A stretch of DNA of 64,000 bases from a bacterium (GTDB taxonomy: Bacteria > CSSED10-310 > JAFGSJ01): positions 24,724-88,723 of the forward strand of contig JAFGSJ010000088.1 of the NCBI GenBank assembly GCA_016934675.1, read 5' to 3'. Of the stretch, positions 39,587 through 48,838 are shown one piece after another. Numbering within the stretch: position 1 is the first letter of the stretch; each line of letters opens with the position of its first letter. A program made the translations under genes and the position numbers. The notes below the pieces were generated by a model. The model saw only the letters and a list, made by a program, of their open reading frames with translations. It made no database searches and was not told the DNA's origin.

Positions 39587-40300
39587 TCAAAATGGCTTAT
39601 CGGGATTGTCCGATTCGATTGGCACCTTGCCGGACACTCGTATGGCCTTTGAAAAGAAGAATAGCAGCCCCATAACTGACAGGATTGACCAGAGCAAGCC
39701 CCAAACAATAGCCGGAATTCCCGTCTGTGAAGCCAGTATATCAGCATCACTCCCTCGAGATTCTAAAGTCAATAAATCCTGTTTGATATCCAGGACCGCG
39801 TAAAGAACACTAGTCAGACCAATGAACATCATGACCAGTTGATTGAGTTGCTGAGAAGCATAGAGGGCCAGCACGATCAAAACCGCGGCAAAAGGAACGG
39901 AAAAGAGCCAGCCGGACCCGATCGGGATATAAAAGAGCATTACCAGGATGACCATGAGCCCGAGACAAAAAGAAACAATGTGACTGAATCGGGTCCGGGC
40001 CGTCAGGACTAAAATCAGACCGCCCAGAACCAGGCTGCCCAGATAACCGGCACTGGCCACCAGAAACCGATTACCTCCGCGAGTGGTACATAATCCGCCG
40101 ATCCTGTAATCAAGTTCAATGGACTCAATACTTCCGCCGGTCAATGCCGCCATCAGCCCGTGAGACAACTCATGCAGCAAAACGACGAATAACTTGACCG
40201 GATAAACCAGTACGCTGTTCCAAAAGAAAAACACAAAGACCAGGAACAGACCTAAAATTGCGATCCTCTTCCAATCAAGGAGCATAGCTTCCCGGGTCAT
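39587..40300 (-). CDS. M50 family membrane metallopeptidase
   Basis: LHELSHGLMAALTGG, multi-TM; internal Met at 40300 preferred. Confidence 0.85.
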   Translation of the reverse strand: MTREAMLLDWKRIAILGLFLVFVFFFWNSVLVYPVKLFVVLLHELSHGLMAALTGGSIESIELDYRIGGLCTTRGGNRFLVASAGYLGSLVLGGLILVLTARTRFSHIVSFCLGLMVILVMLFYIPIGSGWLFSVPFAAVLIVLALYASQQLNQLVMMFIGLTSVLYAVLDIKQDLLTLESRGSDADILASQTGIPAIVWGLLWSILSVMGLLFFFSKAIRVSGKVPIESDNPDKPF

Positions 40301-40375
40301 CTCATTCTCCTCGAGAAATGAGCAATTGTCCACACTCGGGTGCAGAACAACTACTCTGGATTGTATGCCTGGATT

Positions 40376-41893
40376 TCAGCCCGATCTGTTCGTTCTTTTC
40401 CTTTTCTTATAGCATCCATACAGAGATTCAAAGATACGGGTCGGTCCGGGACGGCTCATGAACATGACCACACAACGCAGGGTTAAAATCCGTAAGAGAA
40501 AAAGCGGTGCGTTTCGAGCAAAAAGAGCAAAGACTAGGTTGATATATGTCCCGCGACGATGATGATACTCCTTGATCGGCTCCAATTCACCAGCTTCAGC
40601 CAAGAATCTGTCCCGGATCGCCTGTTTGTACAATTCCGTCTCCGGAAAAAGCACCAATGAAAATACCTGGATATGATGTGGACGCGGTAACTCGAGCAGA
40701 AGTCTGAAAGTATCGTGGAAATCTTCAGGGCGTTCGTAAGGATTGTCAATAATTATATCATAGGTTGGCGGGATCATGTCCTCCTGAAACGAATGAAGGA
40801 TACGGGCTGCGCTGATGATCTTCTCGTTCCTGATCTTTCGTTGATAGAGCCGCTGAGTCCGCTCTGATCCTGTCTGAATACCCATCTGAATACCATATAA
40901 ACCGCTACCAGTCAAAGCCTCCATCTTCTCCGGGGTGATCGTCGTCGGACTGCCTAAACAGAAAAAAGGAAGATGGACCTTCTCACGGTATAAAGTAGCA
41001 AAATCGTTGATCTCATGTATATTGGCCGCAAAAAAAGAATCATCGGAAAAACCAATCTCTTGAATGAAAGGATAGCGACTACAAATCGTTTCAAGCTCAG
41101 CAACAATATGCGTATTGCTCCGACGACGCAAATAATTCTTGCCACCGTAGAGCTCACGTAAACTATTGTTGCAGCAGTAGGTGCAATTATGAGGACAGCC
41201 ACGGGTCGCAATCGTCTGATAGGCGATCCTGTTCCGTATTCCCGAAATATAACCCCGGAGCATATGCACCGCAAGCAAATCCTGGTCCATCTTCTGAAAT
41301 CGACCCTGCTCAAAAGAGAAAATATGATCATCATTCAGGGTATAATCGGGGAAGGGCAGCGTATCCAGTTCACGAATAAGCGGTCTGACAGGGTTTCTTA
41401 TGGTTGAATTGCCTTGACGAAAGCAGAAATTGGCAACCTGATGATAATCACGACCCTGATGCATGACCTGGACAAAATCGAGCAAGGCATGCTCACCTTC
41501 ACCCAGACAAACAGCATCAGCATAGTCCAGACATTGTTCAGGTCGAATAGTCGGGTGAATCCCACCCCAGATAATGAGTGTGTCTGACCGTATCTTTCTC
41601 CTGAGCCCCTCAGTCAACGTCACGGCCCGGACCCGATAATTTGACATGAGTGATATCCCAACCAGATCAGTGTCCCTGAGCAGTTCTGAACACTGATCGA
41701 TAATCGCAGCTTCATCAGCACCCCAGGAGTCACCGAGCGTGGACAATTCCGGTCGGTTTTCCGGAATAAAGACCAATCGAACGGCGAAACCATTGCTCTT
41801 CATTGTCGCCGCTAATGAACGGACACCTAACGAAGTAATATCTGAATATGGCGAAATAAGTGTTAAATGCATCTTTTTCCCCTCGAAGTGCAT
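40376..41893 (-). CDS. B12-binding-domain radical SAM protein (third paralog)
   Basis: LTLISPYSDITSLGVRSLAA, IWGGIHPTIRPEQCLDY, RGCPHNCTYCCNN. Confidence 0.92.
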   Translation of the reverse strand: MHFEGKKMHLTLISPYSDITSLGVRSLAATMKSNGFAVRLVFIPENRPELSTLGDSWGADEAAIIDQCSELLRDTDLVGISLMSNYRVRAVTLTEGLRRKIRSDTLIIWGGIHPTIRPEQCLDYADAVCLGEGEHALLDFVQVMHQGRDYHQVANFCFRQGNSTIRNPVRPLIRELDTLPFPDYTLNDDHIFSFEQGRFQKMDQDLLAVHMLRGYISGIRNRIAYQTIATRGCPHNCTYCCNNSLRELYGGKNYLRRRSNTHIVAELETICSRYPFIQEIGFSDDSFFAANIHEINDFATLYREKVHLPFFCLGSPTTITPEKMEALTGSGLYGIQMGIQTGSERTQRLYQRKIRNEKIISAARILHSFQEDMIPPTYDIIIDNPYERPEDFHDTFRLLLELPRPHHIQVFSLVLFPETELYKQAIRDRFLAEAGELEPIKEYHHRRGTYINLVFALFARNAPLFLLRILTLRCVVMFMSRPGPTRIFESLYGCYKKRKRTNRSG

Positions 41894-41950
41894 TATCCGG
41901 ATGGACCATTTCCGAACTGGATATCTCCTTTTCTATATATCAGTGGTTAG

Positions 41951-43384
41951 TCAGACTAAGTGGGACAGAAATATTGAGGCCAAGCCCAGATATGTAAAAA
42001 AGCCTACCAGATCAGTTGTGGCTGTCACAAAAATGTTTGAGGCAATTGCCGGGTCAAAACCGAGATATTTCAAGGTCATGGGCACGATAGAACCGATCAG
42101 TGCCGCAATAATGAAATTGAAAACCATAGCTAAACCAACGATCAATCCCAGGGCCAACGGCCCCTGCCAGAAGACTGCCACCAAAGCTACCACTAAACCC
42201 ACGGCCAAGCCATTGGTCAAACCAACGAGACTCTCCTTGAGAATGACGCGCCTGGCGGAACTTATTTGGACCTCACCCAAAGCAATACCGCGAACGATAA
42301 CCGTCAAGGTCTGTGCACCGGTATTGCCGCTGAGACCCGCAATGACCGGCATAAAAAAAGCCAAAGCGACCATCTGATCTATGACCTCACTGAAAAAACT
42401 GATGACCAGTGCACCTGCCATAGCGGTACAGATATTGATCGACATCCAGGGTAAACGTTTCCGGACAGATTGGAGTGGTTTGACAAAAACCCGGTCCGCA
42501 ACATCCAGGCCGGCTATTTTGTACATCTCTTCAGTCGTCTCATCCTGCAGGACCTCGATGATACTATCGATCGACACAACTCCCCGTAAAACGTTCAAAT
42601 CGTCAACAACGGGAATGGATAAAAGATTATAACGGGTTATCACCTCAGCTATTTCCTGTTTCGAGGCTTCGAGCAGGACGCTTATGACATCTCGGTCCAT
42701 TATTTCGGCTAATGTTCGCCCCGGGTCCACGAGCAATAATTGGTGAATCGGAACGACACCAACCAACTTAGCCAGCTCATCGATGACATAAACATAAAAT
42801 GCGGATACTTCACCACCCATCTGACGCGGATACTCGAGGGCCACCTTGACTTTTGTTTCACTCGGTAACGCGAAAAAATCCGTTGACATCAAATCAGCAG
42901 CACTGTCTTCAGGGTGAAGCAAAAGATCAGATAAATGCGTTGATTTTTCCCGCTCGATTAATGATAATAACCGCTGGCTCCGTTCTTCAGGGATAAACCT
43001 CAATAATGACTTGGATTCCTGCTCGCTCATCCGCCGAATGAGCGTGATCAGTTTTGTATCCTCAAAACGCTTCAGTAAATCCTGGGCCAAATATTTCGGT
43101 AATCCAATCAAGGTCTTACCGGCCTTCTTCAGCTCGAACAATACTTCCAGAAAATCGCATTGCTCCGCCGGCAGTAAATTCATCATTATCATTTCAATGT
43201 CGGCACTATGCAGCCTGTTCACCATCTTCATCAGCTTTTTACGATCGCCAGAACGCAATAACTTAGCCACAATGAAATTCAACTGGGTCCCTGAAAACAT
43301 CCCGACCTCTTTCAGCTCTGATACATAATGCTCTGTTAACCCCGATGTTACATCCCCGAATAGCCGACGCTCATAAAGTAACAC
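41951..43384 (-). CDS. mgtE: Magnesium transporter MgtE
   Basis: MgtE N-domain, CBS pair, MPVIAGLSGNTGAQTLTVIVRGIALGEV transmembrane signature. Confidence 0.95.
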   Translation of the reverse strand: MLLYERRLFGDVTSGLTEHYVSELKEVGMFSGTQLNFIVAKLLRSGDRKKLMKMVNRLHSADIEMIMMNLLPAEQCDFLEVLFELKKAGKTLIGLPKYLAQDLLKRFEDTKLITLIRRMSEQESKSLLRFIPEERSQRLLSLIEREKSTHLSDLLLHPEDSAADLMSTDFFALPSETKVKVALEYPRQMGGEVSAFYVYVIDELAKLVGVVPIHQLLLVDPGRTLAEIMDRDVISVLLEASKQEIAEVITRYNLLSIPVVDDLNVLRGVVSIDSIIEVLQDETTEEMYKIAGLDVADRVFVKPLQSVRKRLPWMSINICTAMAGALVISFFSEVIDQMVALAFFMPVIAGLSGNTGAQTLTVIVRGIALGEVQISSARRVILKESLVGLTNGLAVGLVVALVAVFWQGPLALGLIVGLAMVFNFIIAALIGSIVPMTLKYLGFDPAIASNIFVTATTDLVGFFTYLGLASIFLSHLV

Positions 43385-43689
43385 AGGTGATAGAAGAACT
43401 TCAACCTCAAAGAGAATATTCTTGGTGCATGATCATTATCTCTTCGAGCATTCCTGTCTTCAAAAGAACGCTTCATGTGACTGGAACCAAAGCGTGCTAT
43501 GGCCTTTTTATTATATGTTTTACTCGTTTACCAGGGCAGTGCTGGCACACGCTGAGGGAAACTGGATATTAGGAATACCCATGTTATTCGGGAACAGGAA
43601 GAGGAAATCGATGTATTCGATCGAATTGCAACCTAAGTCTCGCTCAAAAAACTGAACGGCAGACCATGGAAATTTTGGGGTTACTTGCC

Positions 43690-44193
43690 TTACTCAATCA
43701 CCGGTGCTGTCTCATCAAGCGGAATACCACCGTTATCACTCATGCGGATCACACCCGTTTCATCGATATAATAACTGCGTATTCCAGTTGACTTATAGAC
43801 AAGCGGCCAGGCTGTCGCACTCCAACCATAATACTGACTATTCCCACCAATACAGCCTGCTTCTAATTGAAAAGTATAACCACCTTTTACACCCAGCGCT
43901 ATATCGGGATTCAAAAAACCAACTTGACCAGCTCCGTTTCCATCCCCTAGATTGTCAAGGTTTGTAGAATACGTGTGCGGTGAAGAATTGATAAAATAAT
44001 CAGTCTGGGCCGTCGCAATGGATTTGATGCTGGCTGCCGCCGAAGTCTCGTATGCCGATATTCTCGAACGGATCAAATTGGGGATCGCGAGTGCAGCAAT
44101 GATGCCTATTATTGCCACGACGACCAATAACTCGATCAAGGTAAAACCTTTCGGCCCTGTAAGGCTTCCTCGAAATGGCTTTTTACATTGCAT
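43690..44193 (-). CDS. Type IV pilin / prepilin-like protein
   Basis: GFTLIELLVVVAIIGIIAALAIPNL prepilin peptidase motif; RBS GAGGGAGCAGG before Met at 44193. Confidence 0.92.
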   Translation of the reverse strand: MQCKKPFRGSLTGPKGFTLIELLVVVAIIGIIAALAIPNLIRSRISAYETSAAASIKSIATAQTDYFINSSPHTYSTNLDNLGDGNGAGQVGFLNPDIALGVKGGYTFQLEAGCIGGNSQYYGWSATAWPLVYKSTGIRSYYIDETGVIRMSDNGGIPLDETAPVIE

Positions 44194-44242
44194 GACCTGC
44201 TCCCTCTTTTCATTTGTGTTCTTGGTCCTCATCCTCAAATCT

Positions 44243-44257
44243 GCAAAACATATGCCA
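44243..44257 (-). promoter_or_regulatory. Putative sigma-54 (-24/-12) promoter for the pilin gene
   Basis: Minus strand TGGCATATGTTTTGC; GG-N10-GC spacing exact. Confidence 0.6.
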
Positions 44258-44415
44258 CATTATGCATGATCGCGGTCCTGGGACCATCAGGTTGAGGCTG
44301 TTTTTAGTTTATCTTATAAATGAATGAGTTAGGCGACAAGAGCCTTTTCAGCGAAGCCTGGTCCAACCGGAGCATTTTGTCCGATTAGGCTATTTTTGTT
44401 CCCCATTTTGTTCCG

Positions 44416-44434
44416 ACTGACAAAAATTGTCAGT
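44416..44434. promoter_or_regulatory. Perfect palindrome, possible enhancer-binding site upstream of pilin sigma-54 promoter
   Basis: ACTGACAA AAA TTGTCAGT (8-bp arms), about 160-190 bp upstream of the -12/-24 element. Confidence 0.45.
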
Positions 44435-44489
44435 TGAAAGGTGGCCACTGTGCTGAGGACGAATCAAGGCAGCAACATGTGTCAATAGA

Positions 44490-45380
44490 TCAAGGTTGGG
44501 TTTGAGTGTAATCGAGTTCGGAGCCGAGCAGGCTGTGGGGGATGAGGTAGATGATAAGCATGAGTCCGGCAGCTACCAGTATCCAGCCTGGTCTTTTTTT
44601 GTTCTTGAGGTTGAGAGCCAGGGCCGCGATCCAACCAAAGAAGGCGATTATGGTTTTGTTGTCAGTCAGATCATGGCCGAAAGGCAGGCCGGTCCAGAAA
44701 TCGCCGAAGGCATATTTTTGAATGATCGGACCGAGAAACATGCCCCCAATGCAAAAAAAGACGATAGTCCATATCATCAGATTGAAGGCGTGTGGGCGTT
44801 TACAGAGGACTTCCAGGGCAGTTCGATTGGATACAATCATAGCCAGAAACATGAACAGGATGTGAGGCAAGAGCACGGCGAGCGGGACATCGCCCTTGTA
44901 CCGGAGTATTACTGGATCATCACCGGACAGGGAATAGGTCTGCTGGCCATTGTTCAGGAGGACATAGTAGCTGAGTTTGCCAGCCGGCGGTTGTCGGGGC
45001 AGATTTGCGGACAGGGTGCTCCCCTTTCGTTCGAGTGGAACGATTGACCATGAGTCATAGGATTTGAACCGGCGGAATTTGATCCAACCGGTAATGCTTT
45101 GATCGGGAACAGAGATATTGACCGCCATGTCATGGGAGACTGATTCACTTCGCAGCAGAGAGAACGATACCGTTGCGCCATTGATCGTCATATTTCCCTT
45201 GAAGGGATAGGTCGGTCCGGTGCGACGCTGGTAGATGGCCGAACCGAGTGCGATCATCAGGGCGAGGGACCAGAGCAGAACTGTAGTGAGTCTGCTTTTC
45301 CAGCGAGGTTTCGCGGCGGGTAGCAAGGTATGATTGATTGCATTGAAAGCAGATTGATCGTCCTGTTTATATTGGTGCAT
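44490..45380 (-). CDS. Hypothetical multi-TM membrane protein
   Basis: N-terminal TM, extracytoplasmic domain, several C-terminal TMs. Confidence 0.75.
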   Translation of the reverse strand: MHQYKQDDQSAFNAINHTLLPAAKPRWKSRLTTVLLWSLALMIALGSAIYQRRTGPTYPFKGNMTINGATVSFSLLRSESVSHDMAVNISVPDQSITGWIKFRRFKSYDSWSIVPLERKGSTLSANLPRQPPAGKLSYYVLLNNGQQTYSLSGDDPVILRYKGDVPLAVLLPHILFMFLAMIVSNRTALEVLCKRPHAFNLMIWTIVFFCIGGMFLGPIIQKYAFGDFWTGLPFGHDLTDNKTIIAFFGWIAALALNLKNKKRPGWILVAAGLMLIIYLIPHSLLGSELDYTQTQP

Positions 45381-45426
45381 GTTGCCTCCTGAGCGCTATA
45401 TCTGTGAGACAATAGGACTGAATTCT

Positions 45427-46725
45427 TCATGAAGCAATTTTTCCCGTTTGAAAATATTCTATGAGACCAAGAGACAAGCGTTCTTGGGTTTGCCACTGCC
45501 CGAACAACTGACCATGTGATGCTTTCAGGTTCAGGTATTGTCTGACCCGGTCAGGGAGCAGTCGTGGTGGGTTCTGGACATAGATCGTCTGCGGGAGCGG
45601 GATCAGAAAATGGGCGTGTATTCGGGCCCCCGCCTTCAGCAGATTTTCCATACAGGTCCTGGTTTCATTCCAGTCGGTTTCGGTCTCATCCGGAAAGCCT
45701 ACAATAAAATCGACATTGGCCTTCAAACCTGCCTCCCGGATCCACCTGACCGCTTGCACGACCTGTTCGACCGTATGATGCCTATGGGCCAGATCGAGTA
45801 TTCGCTGGCTGCCCGATTGTGCTCCAATGATCAGATTATCGTTGTCGATATATTTCTTAAGCATCCTGATCACTCCGGGTGAGATCAATTCAGGTCTTAT
45901 TTCTGACGGGAAAGAGCCATAGTAGAGTTTTTTGACAGGCCCAATGATTTCACGCGTTTTGGCTAACAGCATTTCGACCGTTTCAATATTCGGAGTTCGA
46001 CCATCCGTCGAACCATAAGTCAGGGCATTGGGCGTCAAAAAACGATAGGTGCCCAGACCCCGCTTATGCAAAAAGAGAACATGGTCCAGGACCAGATCAA
46101 GGGTGCGATGACGTTGTCTGGTCCCAAACACTCGTGGCGTTTGACAGTAGGAACACCCATGCGGGCAACCCCGACTTATTTCGATGTAACCATACAGTCT
46201 TAAATCGGCCGCAAAAGGCGGATAGTCATCCAGACAGACAGGAACACTAAAACCCGTGTCCCTGATTTCTGAGCCGACACGATAGACAATCCCCTGAATG
46301 TGCTCGGGAGCTCTGCCGTTTAGTAATGATTCAATGAGGAGCGATAAGGTCTGTTCAGCTTCACCCCTGACTAAGTAATCAAAACCGAGTTCGAGTGTTC
46401 GGTGCGGGTCGCCTGATGCCTGCGGACCACCACCTATAGCCATAAAAGTCCGGCCGTGACGAGCCCGTAATTGTGCAAGTAACCGTGCTGTTTCCCTTAT
46501 TTGGATTGTATGTAAAGAGATCAGCAGGAATACGGGGGCTTGACCATGAATCAGCCCCCCCAAACCGTTGACCAGGTCCGTTTTCGTGTCATATAAGACT
46601 ATGCGGGACTTTTGGTATAGCTCCGATCTCTCGAATGCACCCAGAAGTATCCGGAGACTGTTTTTATTCTTTTTGTGATTATAGGCGACTAATGTAAACA
46701 GCGACCTGGTTTTGTTTGAGATCAT
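45427..46725 (-). CDS. B12-binding domain / radical SAM protein (TIGR04013-like)
   Basis: AIGGGPQASGDPHRTLELGFDYLVRGEAEQTL, SRGCPHGCSYCQTPRVFG. Confidence 0.9.
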   Translation of the reverse strand: MISNKTRSLFTLVAYNHKKNKNSLRILLGAFERSELYQKSRIVLYDTKTDLVNGLGGLIHGQAPVFLLISLHTIQIRETARLLAQLRARHGRTFMAIGGGPQASGDPHRTLELGFDYLVRGEAEQTLSLLIESLLNGRAPEHIQGIVYRVGSEIRDTGFSVPVCLDDYPPFAADLRLYGYIEISRGCPHGCSYCQTPRVFGTRQRHRTLDLVLDHVLFLHKRGLGTYRFLTPNALTYGSTDGRTPNIETVEMLLAKTREIIGPVKKLYYGSFPSEIRPELISPGVIRMLKKYIDNDNLIIGAQSGSQRILDLAHRHHTVEQVVQAVRWIREAGLKANVDFIVGFPDETETDWNETRTCMENLLKAGARIHAHFLIPLPQTIYVQNPPRLLPDRVRQYLNLKASHGQLFGQWQTQERLSLGLIEYFQTGKIAS

Positions 46726-46887
46726 TACACATCCTATCCGAACTGATTCTTTTCACTCCCGACCATCAGGAGTTTCCCTCCACTTTCTGTTCTGTTGTAG
46801 TCCATCGACGACTTGAAATCACTGCTGAGACAGATTACTGTAAATCCAATTGTGTCAATGCAGAAAAACATGTATTGGAGCAGCATT

Positions 46888-47856
46888 ATGTCTGAAAATA
46901 CCGCTCAACTCGAACAGGTAGATTGTATTCTCTGCCAGCAGATGAACAGCCGGACATTACCTTACTTTCACCATGAGTCTCCGATCGGCAACCTTGAACT
47001 GCATCAATGTCGGACCTGTGGCCTGATCTATCAAAACCCGCGTTTACCCGAACGAATGTTAGACCGACTCTACGATCAAGATTACTTCGAACATGGAGAA
47101 TTCGGAGGAAAGGATAAAACTCGCAGTTATTTCAATCCACGAGAACAAAAAGATCTGCTGCGTTTTTATCAGAGGGTCCTCAGCCGCATCGCACGAATAA
47201 AGCCCACACCGGCAACTCTGCTCGAAATAGGATGCGCCGGCGGACACTTCCTGCTGCAAGCTCGACAACTCGGCTACTCGGTCCACGGTATTGAAATATC
47301 GGAATATGCCTCGGAACAAGCCCGCTCACGTTATGGATTGGATGTTCTCACCGGAACGCTCGAAACAACAGCCATGCCCGAAAAGAGCTGTGATATCATC
47401 TATCTCAAAGATGTACTCGAACATGTTCGCAATCCGCTGACTTTCCTCGAAGAATGCCGCAGGATTCTCAAACCGGATGGTCTGATCGTCATCCTGGTTC
47501 CCAGTTACATCAATAGTCCGATCATGAGACTCTATATTACAATCTGGAACAGGTCGCCCCGTCTGCGTGCCCTGATCTGGTCTAATCGAGGGAAATTTTT
47601 ACTCGATAAACCCTTTCATCTGTTCGAATTTACCGAGAAGACCTTGAGTATGATCGTGGTCAAGGCTGGTTATTCAATCCTATCAGTGGAGAATTACACC
47701 AGACCGCCACTCTATTCCCATCAGGGCTTCCTCATTACAAATCTGGTCCGCTTTTTTGTCCGTTGGCTCTATTTTTTCATGGTCTCACTCTCGATTGTCG
47801 AGGGCGACCGACTCGAATTGTACTGCCAACCTCGCGATCCAAAAGCAACCGTCTAG
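46888..47856 (+). CDS. Class I SAM-dependent methyltransferase with N-terminal Cys-rich segment
   Basis: CILC...CRTCGLIY, LLEIGCAGGHFLLQARQLGYSVHGIEIS, IYLKDVLEHV; ORF open from 46813. Confidence 0.9.
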   Translation: MSENTAQLEQVDCILCQQMNSRTLPYFHHESPIGNLELHQCRTCGLIYQNPRLPERMLDRLYDQDYFEHGEFGGKDKTRSYFNPREQKDLLRFYQRVLSRIARIKPTPATLLEIGCAGGHFLLQARQLGYSVHGIEISEYASEQARSRYGLDVLTGTLETTAMPEKSCDIIYLKDVLEHVRNPLTFLEECRRILKPDGLIVILVPSYINSPIMRLYITIWNRSPRLRALIWSNRGKFLLDKPFHLFEFTEKTLSMIVVKAGYSILSVENYTRPPLYSHQGFLITNLVRFFVRWLYFFMVSLSIVEGDRLELYCQPRDPKATV

Positions 47857-47929
47857 GCGGGATGGCTTTATGACTGCTTTTCAAGGTCAGTATCCAATCA
47901 GGACAGGACCACTTTGCACCAATTAACAC

Positions 47930-48838
47930 TTATTTCGCCTTTAGATATCCCAACAGCCGGGCCCTGTTTTTGTCCCGTTGATAGTCCTCTTCACTGACCC
48001 GGGTGAGCCCGTCAACTTTAAACATCATCAGCAATTGCTGACCTTCGCTGGTCCGAACATACTTGAGTATTTCCTCGATTAAGGTGTCCTTGAGTTCCCG
48101 ATCAAGATTGGCTCGATAGAAGAAAGGCGCGAACATCAAACCGTCCAGCGATGCCAGAACATGAAGATTGCGGACCAGACCAGGCGAATTAATCGCCAGT
48201 ATATCCAAGGTGGCATGAGAGATGGAACATGATTTGATACTACCGGTCAAAAGATCACGAATCGCAGTAATATCAGAGTAATAGGGCTTTACTTCCGAAA
48301 AAAATTTCTCCAGATCACTGCCCAACCCTTTTTCAAATAACAGAGTCTGAGGAAAGAGCCCGCCGGTTACCTTATGAAAAGAAGTATAACCGAAGGGAGT
48401 CCCTCTCAAAGATTCGATCGTCATTTCCTTGTTGTTACTGTGTACTACCAGACAAGCCGTATAAGAACTCGCACCATTCTTGACTATGGTCACCATCGGT
48501 TTGATCGGATACTGCTGCTCGATGCTAAAATAGTCAATGATACCCGTATAACCCAGGTCCACTTCACCCTTTTTCAAGGCCGTTACTGTTTGCTCGATAT
48601 CAGGCAGTATGACTAAATCGATCTTGTGCTTGACCCGGTCACTCATCCATTTCATTAATGGTTTGAACGATGATAACACCGTCTCAGGGCTGCCAATCTC
48701 AGGATTGACGACGACAAACCTGAGCGTTGATCCATCATCGACTGCATTCTCCGATTGAGCAGGCCCTGGGGGATTTCCCCAAGCCATGTTACCAAGGAGA
48801 AAAAAAGAAATGAGCACTACTTTTACGGTCTTACTCAT
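47930..48838 (-). CDS. PhnD-like phosphate/phosphonate substrate-binding protein
   Basis: Signal peptide, VDLGYTGIIDYFSIEQQYPIKPMVTIVKNG, FGYTSFHKVTGGLFPQTLLFEKGL. Confidence 0.85.
   Translation of the reverse strand: MSKTVKVVLISFFLLGNMAWGNPPGPAQSENAVDDGSTLRFVVVNPEIGSPETVLSSFKPLMKWMSDRVKHKIDLVILPDIEQTVTALKKGEVDLGYTGIIDYFSIEQQYPIKPMVTIVKNGASSYTACLVVHSNNKEMTIESLRGTPFGYTSFHKVTGGLFPQTLLFEKGLGSDLEKFFSEVKPYYSDITAIRDLLTGSIKSCSISHATLDILAINSPGLVRNLHVLASLDGLMFAPFFYRANLDRELKDTLIEEILKYVRTSEGQQLLMMFKVDGLTRVSEEDYQRDKNRARLLGYLKAK

Noticed and set aside
39612-39632. TTGGCACCTTGCCGG resembling sigma-54 promoter
   Set aside because: TGGCAC and TTGC are too close together and it lies inside the 3' end of a CDS
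41739-42377. 212-aa plus-strand ORF
   Set aside because: Antisense to the ends of mgtE and the radical SAM gene; low-complexity basic/Thr-rich translation, no motifs or RBS
44496-45047. 183-aa plus-strand ORF
   Set aside because: Antisense to a membrane protein gene; no recognizable domain
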